From: an uncultured Opitutia bacterium | GTDB taxonomy: Bacteria > Verrucomicrobiota > Verrucomicrobiia > Opitutales > JABJCN01 | NCBI GenBank assembly: GCA_913048125.1 | Contig: CAJWWL010000003.1 | Location: forward strand, 1 to 36,988 | DNA: 36,988 bases | Direction of reading: 5' to 3' | Shown: positions 23,475 through 30,995 of the stretch, piece after piece | Layout: each line of letters starts with the position of its first letter | How positions within the stretch are numbered: the first letter of the stretch is position 1 | Position numbers and translations under genes: made by a program | Notes under the pieces: generated by a model | Database searches by the model: none | Seen by the model: the letters and a program-made list of their open reading frames with translations, nothing else | Told to the model about the DNA's origin: nothing

Positions 23475-26411
23475 ATGCCTGATTTTTCGATGAGACTCGC
23501 TATGAAACTACATTCAACCGCTATTTTTCTTGCAGCTCTGCTAGCACAAAGCCCTCTCGCTATAGCTGAGTCTGCCACGAAAATCACATGGGACGATCAT
23601 ATCTTCGCACTCATGGAGGGTGCCTGCATTTCCTGCCATAACCCCGATAAGACCAAGGGCGGTCTCGACCTTAGTTCTTACAATAATCTCCTCAAGGGAG
23701 GCAGTAGCGGCGAGAGCGTGACTGCTGGCGATCCAGAATCCAGTCTCCTCTACAAGGTGACTGCCCATCTCGAAGAGCCATTTATGCCACAGAACAAGGA
23801 TAGGCTTCCTGACGCGCAAATTGCTCTGCTTAAGAGCTGGATTTCTGGCGGTCTCCTTGAAACTGCAAGTAGTAAGGCTAAGAAGGCAAAAAGCTCTGGT
23901 TTCAATCTTGCGCTAAAGGTGACTAACTCTGGGAAGCCAGAGGGGCCACCGCCCATGCCTGAGCATCTTCCGCTGCAACCTCATGTTTTGAGTGAACGCC
24001 CCGCTGCCGTATCAGCACTAGCTACCAGCCCTTGGGCACCACTGGCCGCTGTTGCTGGTCAAAAGCAGGCATTACTTTACAACACTGATACTTTTGAACC
24101 TGTAGCCATTCTACCTTACGAAGAGGGGTTCATTGAATCCCTAAAGTTCAGTCCAAATGGTGCCTTGCTTGTAGCGGGTGGAGGACGTGGAGGCAAGGTG
24201 GGCCGCGTAATAGCTTGGGATGTAAAGACTGGTCAGCAAGTCCTCAAAGTTGGGCAAGAGTACGACACTGTTCTATCTGCTGACATAACGGCTGACCAAG
24301 CTACTGTTGCCATTGGTAGTCCAAGCAAGCGTATCAAACTTCATGATACAGCCGACGGAGAACTTCTTCACAACATCAAGAAACACTCCGAGTGGGTTAC
24401 TTCCGTATCCTTCTCTCCTGATGGAGTTTTACTGGCAACTGGCGACCGTAATGGAGGTGTTCACGTTTGGGAAGCCTTCTCAGGGAACCTCTTTTACACC
24501 CTCGAAGGAAATAAAGGCGCGATCACTAGCATCACTTGGCGATCCGACTCAAATATTGTGGCTACTGCTTCTGCAGATGGTTCAGTGCGTCTCTTTGCCA
24601 TGACTAACGGTCGCCAAGTCCGGAACTGGACGGCTCATGGAGGAGGGGTACTTTCTTTGCACTTTGCACGTAACGGTCAGCTTGTTTCCTCCGGTCGTGA
24701 CAAACAAGTTAAAGTTTGGGCACAGGACGGCAAACAGATCAAAGCCTTAGGTGGCTTTACTGACCTTCCTCTGGAAGTTGCCTTCACGCAGGATGCCAAG
24801 CGTGTCATTGTAGGCGATTGGCTAGGATCTGTGACCGTCTGGGATATTGAAACGGCCAAACAGGTCGCTACCTTATCCGCTAATCCCCCATCTCTAAACA
24901 ATCGTCTCGCTGCCGCCCAGCAACAGGTTGTCGCTGCTGATGCCGCGGAGAAGAAGGCAAAGTCAGTCCTCGATGCCGCCAAGGCTGTTACTGCACAGCT
25001 TGCGAAGCAGTTGACAGATGCCAGATCAGCGCTTGCTGCACGTACCACTGAAAAGCAACAAGCTGACACTGCACTGGCTGCTTCTAAGCAACAGCAGTCC
25101 GCTGCTACCTCTGCACGAACTGCGGCGAGCAACAATTTGAAGACGCAGCAGGACAAACTTAGCCAAATAAATGCCGTGCTCAAAACAGAGTCTGATAAGC
25201 TGACTGCAAACAAAGCCAATCTTTCAACGTGGAAGGCGCAAGTTACTGCGCGTACTAGTCAGTCTGAGTCCCTCAAAACTGCGGCAGATAATGCAAATGC
25301 CGAGTCTGCCAAAATTCCAGAGGATGCTGCTCTCAAGGATGCTGCCTCTAAGGCGGTTGCTGCATGGCAGGCCATGGATAAAGCCCTTTCTGAAGCGCGT
25401 TCCAAAGAGAATACTGCAGCAACCAATGTTCAGAACTCTGAATTTCAAGTCACTACCGCGCGAAAGCAGTCTGAAACACAGGCAAGTGCCGTCAAGGCTG
25501 GGCAAAACGACCTTGCTACAAAAGACCAAGCCTTAAAGGTAGCTACCGCAAAGGTGACTGCAGATGCCAAGGCTAGTGCTGAAAAGGTGGCGCAACTGAA
25601 GGTCGCACAAGACGCTGTTTCTAAATCCGAGGCTGCTCATAAGGCGCAGGTCGAAAAGGAAAAGGCTCCAGCACAGGCTCACTCGACTTCCGTTGCAAAA
25701 TTAGCCGCTGCCCAAAAGAAGGTTGCTAAGTGGAAGGCTGAGCAACTCAACGTAAACCGACACCTTGAAATTGCTTCATTGAATAACCTAGATTCCGAAC
25801 TTGTTGTTCTGAAAAGTGCTTCTGCAGACACTAAAGCCACCTTTGAGAAGGCTGAAGCAGACCTCTTAGCTGTACAGAATCAACTCACTGAAGCGCCTAC
25901 ACGCATCAAAGAAGCTGAAGTCTCTCTTTCTGGTCGTAAGTCTACGGTAACTGCTGAAGCTCAGAAGTTAGGTACACTCAATGAGGATGTGTCTAGACGG
26001 GAAGCATTTCTCAAAAAAGCCGATGCTTTTGGCTCTGAAATCGACTCCATTCAGTCGAAGGAACCCCAGAACGCAGAGTTGGCGGATGCCTCCAAAAATT
26101 TCAAAGAACAGGTTCGCAGCAAGTTTCAATCAGATCTTGATAATGCAAAGGGCAGAGTTGCTGCACAGCAGCAAGTGCTTGCCCAAGCTAACGAAGCCGT
26201 AGTTGCAGCAGAGAGACATCTAGTGGAAATGAAAACCCTTCCTGAAAAGTTGCCAGCAATCATAGCTGAGCGTACCAAAATTCGAGACTTAGCAAAGTCT
26301 GCCTATGAAAGTGCTCAGGCTTCTGAAATCCAATTTACTCAGAAGGTTGATGCGCAACGTAAGAAGGTTGACGGCTTAACCGGTCAGTATTTAGCCCTTC
26401 TGCCCAAGTAA
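23475..26411 (+). CDS. Cytochrome-WD40 protein with long coiled-coil tail
   Basis: The 978-residue secreted protein starts at ATG 23475; in-frame ATGs at 23490 and 23502 are equally possible and give a cleaner signal peptide (MKLHSTAIFLAALLAQ). A planctomycete cytochrome domain has CISCH at 51-55. A WD40 propeller spans about 165-465, with repeats such as WVTSVSFSPDGVLLATGD. From about 470 to the end, roughly 500 residues are Ala-, Lys-, Gln-, Ser- and Thr-rich with repeated heptad-like patterns, which predicts a long coiled coil. It begins 2 bp after the PSD1 stop, so it is the last gene of this set. The tail could span the periplasm or assemble the complex; its role is unknown. Confidence 0.85.
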   Translation: MPDFSMRLAMKLHSTAIFLAALLAQSPLAIAESATKITWDDHIFALMEGACISCHNPDKTKGGLDLSSYNNLLKGGSSGESVTAGDPESSLLYKVTAHLEEPFMPQNKDRLPDAQIALLKSWISGGLLETASSKAKKAKSSGFNLALKVTNSGKPEGPPPMPEHLPLQPHVLSERPAAVSALATSPWAPLAAVAGQKQALLYNTDTFEPVAILPYEEGFIESLKFSPNGALLVAGGGRGGKVGRVIAWDVKTGQQVLKVGQEYDTVLSADITADQATVAIGSPSKRIKLHDTADGELLHNIKKHSEWVTSVSFSPDGVLLATGDRNGGVHVWEAFSGNLFYTLEGNKGAITSITWRSDSNIVATASADGSVRLFAMTNGRQVRNWTAHGGGVLSLHFARNGQLVSSGRDKQVKVWAQDGKQIKALGGFTDLPLEVAFTQDAKRVIVGDWLGSVTVWDIETAKQVATLSANPPSLNNRLAAAQQQVVAADAAEKKAKSVLDAAKAVTAQLAKQLTDARSALAARTTEKQQADTALAASKQQQSAATSARTAASNNLKTQQDKLSQINAVLKTESDKLTANKANLSTWKAQVTARTSQSESLKTAADNANAESAKIPEDAALKDAASKAVAAWQAMDKALSEARSKENTAATNVQNSEFQVTTARKQSETQASAVKAGQNDLATKDQALKVATAKVTADAKASAEKVAQLKVAQDAVSKSEAAHKAQVEKEKAPAQAHSTSVAKLAAAQKKVAKWKAEQLNVNRHLEIASLNNLDSELVVLKSASADTKATFEKAEADLLAVQNQLTEAPTRIKEAEVSLSGRKSTVTAEAQKLGTLNEDVSRREAFLKKADAFGSEIDSIQSKEPQNAELADASKNFKEQVRSKFQSDLDNAKGRVAAQQQVLAQANEAVVAAERHLVEMKTLPEKLPAIIAERTKIRDLAKSAYESAQASEIQFTQKVDAQRKKVDGLTGQYLALLPK

Positions 26412-26445
26412 CCCAAGTAGGATACTTATTATCGTAGATTGATTG

Positions 26446-26464
26446 ATCCCAACAGTCATGGGAT
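26446..26464 (+). promoter_or_regulatory. Inverted repeat between the WD40 gene and the oxyanion-transport operon
   Basis: ATCCCA-ACAGTCA-TGGGAT forms a perfect 6 bp stem with a 7-base loop, and G-U pairs extend it in RNA. It lies in the 89 bp gap, 37 bp upstream of the ATG at 26501. No T-run follows, so an operator or weak terminator are both possible. It does not resemble the ModE box as I remember it. Confidence 0.3.
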
Positions 26465-26500
26465 TGACATCACCCAAGTGCGGGACACCATTTTTCCGCT

Positions 26501-28045
26501 ATGTCCGAGCCGAGTTTTCAGCGCAGTAACTCCTGGCCGCTAATTGCCTTCTTCTCCATTGCGGTACTAGTCGTACTTGTTGTGGTAATGCGGAGTCCTA
26601 CTTCGAATTCAATAAATGCAGATGGGGCTAGGGAGTTAAGAGTCTACTGTGCTGCCTGTGTCCGGCTTGCAGTTGAGGAGGCAGCCCGCCAGTTCGAGAA
26701 AGAGCTCGGGGTGAGAGTTGTTCTAGAATATGCCAATAGCGGAGTTTTGGCCAATCGGCTCAAGACTGATCGTGAGGGTGGCTTATCTACTGCCGACGTG
26801 TACATACCCGCTGATTTTTCATTCACTGAACGAGCACAGGCAGAAGGTTTAACTGCTGAAGCTCTACGCGTTGCAACATGGAAAGTCGTACTTGGTGTGA
26901 AGCCAGGACTCGACCTTGGGATTTCCAATTGTGATGAGGTACTGGATAAGAATATCTCTTTCGTACTTTGTGACCCGTTGGCCGGGGTAGGTCGGAAGAC
27001 GAAAAAGATGTTGGTGAACTCTGGACACTGGGAGGCGATTGATGCAGCCAAGGCTTCATCCTTTCCCACGGTTACTGAAGCAGCTTTGGCTGTGAAGGAG
27101 AATGTAGGTACGCAAGCCGCATTTGTTTGGGATTCTACGGCTCGTCAGCATGGTTTGCAGGTCTTGGAATTACCCGAGCTTAAGGCTAGTAAGGCTGATA
27201 TCTCTGCTGCAGTGGCTTCAGCTAGTGAGCAACCCGCGTTGGCTTTGCAGTTTCTTCGATACCTTGCGGCACCTCAAAAAGGTGGGCAGGTTTTTGCACG
27301 TCACAAGTACACACCTTTTCCAGGAGATCCTTGGTCTTTACGACCTAGACTCCGCGTGGATTGTGGGGGTGTTAACCGGGAGGCTGTACAAAAGACCATT
27401 GCCGAATTTGAGCAGCGAGAGGGTTGTGATGTGGATGTTGTTTACGCTGGTTGCGGTACACTGGTTGGCAAGATGCAGACTGGTGACCAGGGGTTACCTG
27501 ATCTTTTTGTAACCTGTGATGCCAGCTATCTTGATAAGGCTCAGGACGCGATGGGCAGTCCATTTGGTCCAGACTTGAAAGTCTCCAGCACGCGTATCGT
27601 GATGCTTGTAGCTAAGGGGAATCCCTTGGGCATTCTAAGGTTGGAGGATTTGGCTAAGGTGGGTCTTCGCCTTGGCACTACAGATCCTCAGGCAAGTACA
27701 CTTGGAGCATTAAGTCATGAGCTTATTCGTGAAACTGGTAAATTTGCACAAGTTGAGTCTAACATCACCATGATGGCAGATACTGCCCACACGCTCATTC
27801 AGAGTATGGAGGCAGGAGAAAAGCTGGATGTAGTTATGGTTTACGAGGCCAATATTCAGCACTTGAAGGATCGCTTTGATTACGTTCCATTGAAGCAACC
27901 TCGGGCAATCGCTGTGCAGAATGTAGCAGCCAGCAAGATATCTGAATATCCTCAATTGGCCCAGCGTTTCATGAATCGATTGGTGTCAGAGATTTCACGC
28001 CACCGTTTTGAGCAACTCGGATTTCAGTGGGTCGCCGAGAAATGA
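26501..28045 (+). CDS. modA: Membrane-anchored tandem ModA-like oxyanion-binding protein
   Basis: This 514-residue protein has an N-terminal membrane helix (about 13-30) and two successive type-II periplasmic binding domains (about 44-280 and 283-514). Both begin LRVxC, followed by an amphipathic helix, a VVxxY strand and a DxxI/V strand typical of ModA-type molybdate or tungstate binders. ModA is normally one domain of about 250 residues. Aligned from memory with E. coli ModA, the oxyanion-binding Ser12 position is Cys53 in domain one, and the Ser39 position is Cys318 in domain two. The ligand could be molybdate, tungstate or another anion. The gene heads the operon and overlaps the permease start (ATGA). 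Confidence 0.8.
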   Translation: MSEPSFQRSNSWPLIAFFSIAVLVVLVVVMRSPTSNSINADGARELRVYCAACVRLAVEEAARQFEKELGVRVVLEYANSGVLANRLKTDREGGLSTADVYIPADFSFTERAQAEGLTAEALRVATWKVVLGVKPGLDLGISNCDEVLDKNISFVLCDPLAGVGRKTKKMLVNSGHWEAIDAAKASSFPTVTEAALAVKENVGTQAAFVWDSTARQHGLQVLELPELKASKADISAAVASASEQPALALQFLRYLAAPQKGGQVFARHKYTPFPGDPWSLRPRLRVDCGGVNREAVQKTIAEFEQREGCDVDVVYAGCGTLVGKMQTGDQGLPDLFVTCDASYLDKAQDAMGSPFGPDLKVSSTRIVMLVAKGNPLGILRLEDLAKVGLRLGTTDPQASTLGALSHELIRETGKFAQVESNITMMADTAHTLIQSMEAGEKLDVVMVYEANIQHLKDRFDYVPLKQPRAIAVQNVAASKISEYPQLAQRFMNRLVSEISRHRFEQLGFQWVAEK

Positions 28046-29307
28046 GTGGAGCTGAAGACAACTATCGAGTTTCTTCTGACCGACCATTTCTTCTAGTTCT
28101 TGCCGTCCTTGGTGGTAGCTACTTGTTTCTTATCGCAGCCATGGTTGTGGCTGATCTAATATTTTTAGACTACCGTGACCGTCCTGTTTTTGGGCCTGAA
28201 ATTGTCGAAGCTAGCCGCTATCCCGGAGATGCTTCTGGAGTAAAAATCACTTTGGAGTCTTCTCGCCGTTACTACTATCAAGGTGGACGAAACGAATTGG
28301 GGTTCCGGATGGGTGGAAATCTAATCAAAAAGGACGGTGTTTTTGATGCAGTTGAAGAAGAGGTTTTGTTAGTTTCAGAGACTCCCGAAGGGGCGGTCAC
28401 AGCTTCCTTTCGTCCTGAGGTGCGGGTAGTTGGTATCCAACTACATGAGGGGGTGGCCACTTTGCGTATGGATTTGCCTCACGGTTTGCTATGGGGCGAG
28501 TTCATACGTGTGCGGGATTCTGGATCTGAGTTCTGGGATGGTGTTCATGAAATCACAGATACCACACAGGATGAGCTTTCCTTTGTTGTCGGAGAGCAGA
28601 GCAAGATTGTGAATGCCCTCTCACTCAGCCGTCCAAACCCTCTCATACAAGCTCTCAGAAGTAGGGATATACAATTTTCGATCAAGCTGAGCCTAGTTAG
28701 TTGCACGGTGACAACACTACTTTCACTTTGGGTAGCCATTCCGATCGGATATCTCATGAGTCGTTTCACCTTTCGTGGAAAAGCCTTTGTGGATACTTTA
28801 TTGGATATACCTGTTGTCTTGCCTCCACTTGTGGTCGGCCTGAGTTTACTTATCCTTTTCCGCTATGTCCCAGACTGGCTCAGCGATGCAGTAGTCTATA
28901 AGTGGCCCGCAGTTGTGTTGGCACAGTTCATGGTAGCCTGTGCCTTTGCCGTGCGTACAATGCGGGTGACTTTTGACCAGATTTCACAGCGATACGAACA
29001 GGTGGCATTGACTCTAGGTTGCAACCGACAGCAAGCATTTTGGAGAGTTGTCCTTCCACAGGCTCGAGGTGGTGTTTTAGCTGCGGGAACACTGGCCTGG
29101 GCTAGAGCACTTGGTGAGTTTGGCCCCATATTAGTATTTGCTGGTGCAACTCGCCAAAAGACGGAAGTTTTACCCACTAGTGCGTTTCTAGAACTTCAAG
29201 CTGGTCGAACGGAGGGAATGCTAGCCGTCTCTTTGATCATGATTGCCACAGCGGCTCTAGTTTTTGTCGTCGCGCGAACCTTTGGGATGAAAAGGATTTT
29301 TTCATGA
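28042..29307 (+). CDS. modB: ModB-like ABC permease with large extracytoplasmic insertion
   Basis: The 421-residue protein starts at ATG 28042, which overlaps the upstream stop as ATGA; the GTG at 28027 is less likely. A first membrane helix (about 15-40) is followed by about 165 residues (41-208) that look soluble and extracytoplasmic and that I do not recognise. The ModB-type transmembrane core comes after this (helices near 212-240, 252-275, 288-308, 345-368 and 392-412). The EAA loop EQVALTLGCNRQQAFWRVV, at about 319-337, contacts the ATPase. Common ModB proteins have about 225 residues and lack such a domain. The ATPase gene overlaps its end by ATGA. Confidence 0.82.
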   Translation: MSGAEDNYRVSSDRPFLLVLAVLGGSYLFLIAAMVVADLIFLDYRDRPVFGPEIVEASRYPGDASGVKITLESSRRYYYQGGRNELGFRMGGNLIKKDGVFDAVEEEVLLVSETPEGAVTASFRPEVRVVGIQLHEGVATLRMDLPHGLLWGEFIRVRDSGSEFWDGVHEITDTTQDELSFVVGEQSKIVNALSLSRPNPLIQALRSRDIQFSIKLSLVSCTVTTLLSLWVAIPIGYLMSRFTFRGKAFVDTLLDIPVVLPPLVVGLSLLILFRYVPDWLSDAVVYKWPAVVLAQFMVACAFAVRTMRVTFDQISQRYEQVALTLGCNRQQAFWRVVLPQARGGVLAAGTLAWARALGEFGPILVFAGATRQKTEVLPTSAFLELQAGRTEGMLAVSLIMIATAALVFVVARTFGMKRIFS

Positions 29308-29957
29308 TTGCGGTAGACAATCTTTCTATTCGGCAGGGTGACTTTTTGTTGGACGGAGTTTCGCTTGAGCTCTCCGATGGTGAATATGGTGTGTTGATGG
29401 GCCGTAGTGGTTGTGGTAAGACCACTGTATTAGAAGCAATCTGTGGACTTCGACCCATCATAGGTGGACGCATCCTTCTTGGTGGTCGCGATGTTTCTGT
29501 TTTACCACCAGCAGAGAGAGGCATTGGCTATGTTCCTCAAGATGGAGCTTTGTTTCCCGATATGCCGGTTTGGGAGCAGTTGGCATTCTCAATGCTCATT
29601 CGAAAAATACCAAAATCCCAAGTGGAGGCTCGTGTTCGAGAATTAGCTAAAGATCTTGGTATCACTCATTTGCTCGAGCGTCTGCCAGTTGGTCTTAGTG
29701 GAGGAGAAAGGCAACGGGTGGCTCTTGGACGAGCATTGGCTGTTAAGCCACGTTTCCTGTGTATGGATGAGCCTTTGAGTGCTCTGGATGAGGATATCCT
29801 TGAAGAAATCTGTGAGTTGTTTACGCAAACTATCAAAAAGGAAAACGTGACCGCCTTGCATATTACCCACAGCAAAGCCGAGGCGGCTCGTCTCGGTGAT
29901 ACTCTCTTTCATTTAGTTGGTGGCCAACTTCAGAAAGTAGGACCAAACGAGGAATGA
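29304..29957 (+). CDS. modC: ModC-like ABC transporter ATPase, short form
   Basis: The 217-residue ATP-binding subunit has all nucleotide-binding motifs: Walker A GRSGCGKT at 33-40, Q-loop Gln79, signature LSGGERQR at 131-138, Walker B FLCMDEP at 151-157 and H-loop His189. It drives uptake with the permease and the tandem binding protein. It ends soon after the H-loop region, so it lacks the C-terminal TOBE/Mop regulatory domain of classical ModC. Translation overlaps both neighbours (ATGA). A good ribosome binding site, AAAAGGA, precedes the start. The substrate is inferred from the operon rather than from this subunit. Confidence 0.85.
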   Translation: MIAVDNLSIRQGDFLLDGVSLELSDGEYGVLMGRSGCGKTTVLEAICGLRPIIGGRILLGGRDVSVLPPAERGIGYVPQDGALFPDMPVWEQLAFSMLIRKIPKSQVEARVRELAKDLGITHLLERLPVGLSGGERQRVALGRALAVKPRFLCMDEPLSALDEDILEEICELFTQTIKKENVTALHITHSKAEAARLGDTLFHLVGGQLQKVGPNEE

Positions 29958-30229
29958 AGGTACGGTTTCAGCTATGGGGTCAACTACGTAAGGCGGCTGG
30001 AATACCCGCTCCTGAAGTAGAATTAAGTTTTGGTAGTGTAGCCGCGGATGCAATCAAGGTTTTGGCAGATGATTTTCCTGACCTGCAGTCAATTCTCTTG
30101 GATGATGGGGGAGAAGTACGTCCCATTATCCTCGTATTTCGTGATGGTCAGCAATTGGAACCTCATGATTCAGAGCCGTTGTCAGAGGGCTCCGAATTGA
30201 CGTTGATGTCTCCAATCGCGGGAGGATGA
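29954..30229 (+). CDS. moaD: MoaD/ThiS-family sulfur-carrier protein
   Basis: This 91-residue beta-grasp protein ends in Gly-Gly (SPIAGG), the site that is adenylated and thiocarboxylated in MoaD and ThiS. The start MKVRFQLWGQLRKAAG and the ELTLMSPIAGG end are typical of MoaD. It would deliver sulfur for the dithiolene of molybdopterin, or for a tungsten-cofactor variant, after activation by an E1-like enzyme. Two such enzymes are encoded directly downstream. The ATG overlaps the ATPase stop as ATGA, with a strong CGAGGA ribosome binding site just before it. No MoaE partner is in the window. Confidence 0.88.
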   Translation: MKVRFQLWGQLRKAAGIPAPEVELSFGSVAADAIKVLADDFPDLQSILLDDGGEVRPIILVFRDGQQLEPHDSEPLSEGSELTLMSPIAGG

Positions 30230-30230
30230 C

Positions 30231-30983
30231 ATGCTCACAAATGCTGAAAAAGCCATTTATGAGTGGCAGATGTGGGTGCCTGGTATTGGCGAGGAAGGTC
30301 AGCAGAAGCTTAAGGATGCCACCGTATTGATTTCTCGCTGTGGTGGTTTGGGCGGTTTGGTTGCCTATGAGTTGGCCGCGGCAGGTGTTGGTAAGCTTGT
30401 TATCGCTCATGCTGGTAACGTAAAGCCCAGTGACTTACACCGACAGCTTCTGATGACGGCAGACTGGGTTGGTAAGCCACGGATCGATTCTATAGCGAGA
30501 CGCTTGAGTGATTTGAATCCAAGAGTCGAGGTGGTTGGGATTCCTGAAAATATATCTGAAGACAATGTGTCGAAACTCGTGGGCAGAGCCGACGTTGTAG
30601 TCGATTGTGCTCCATTGTTTGAAGAGCGTCTTCTACTCAACCGTGAGTCTGTGCGTCAGTCAAAACCCATGGTTGAGTGTGCGATGTATGAATTACAGTT
30701 TCACATTACGACATTCCTTCCCAGTAAATCACCATGCCTTGCCTGTCTGCACCCCGAAGCGCCTTCTCATTGGAAGCGGAAATTTCCTGTCTTTGGCGCA
30801 GTATCTGGTACGGTTGGATGCATGGGGGCAATGGAAACCATAAAGCTGATTACGGGCATCGGAGAACCACTTACTGGCAGTTTGCTCTCCATGGATCTAC
30901 GTGATTTTCAGGTTATGAAGACAAAAATTGCCCGCAGAAAAGATTGCACCGTCTGCGCAGATGCTGACTTTGGAGCCGAATAA
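30231..30983 (+). CDS. Degenerate ThiF/MoeB/HesA-family E1-like protein
   Basis: The 250-residue protein has a ThiF-type Rossmann domain and two zinc-type CxxC pairs (Cys169/172, Cys239/242). Several E1 residues differ from the canonical MoeB encoded next. The glycine loop reads RCGGLGG (36-42). The N-terminal arginine-finger position is Trp (YEWQ). The ribose-binding IDFD reads AHAG (59-62). The DGTDN catalytic-aspartate motif reads DCAPL, with Pro128 in place of Asp. The DLHRQ arginine (71) and Lys82 remain. It has no cysteine at the position of the PNC motif in the neighbour. It may be a regulatory or scaffold partner or a divergent activator. It begins one base after the moaD stop with a GGGAGGATGAC leader. 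Confidence 0.82.
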   Translation: MLTNAEKAIYEWQMWVPGIGEEGQQKLKDATVLISRCGGLGGLVAYELAAAGVGKLVIAHAGNVKPSDLHRQLLMTADWVGKPRIDSIARRLSDLNPRVEVVGIPENISEDNVSKLVGRADVVVDCAPLFEERLLLNRESVRQSKPMVECAMYELQFHITTFLPSKSPCLACLHPEAPSHWKRKFPVFGAVSGTVGCMGAMETIKLITGIGEPLTGSLLSMDLRDFQVMKTKIARRKDCTVCADADFGAE

Positions 30984-30995
30984 ATTTTTTTGAAT

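Noticed and set aside
24677-25219. 180-residue minus-strand frame rich in Ala, Ser and Cys
   Set aside because: It is the antisense of the Ala/Lys-rich coiled-coil coding sequence; low complexity explains the open frame.
26464-26492. TTGACA -35 promoter for the oxyanion operon
   Set aside because: The -35 box matches well, but the region about 17 bases later is CACCAT-like and not a believable -10.
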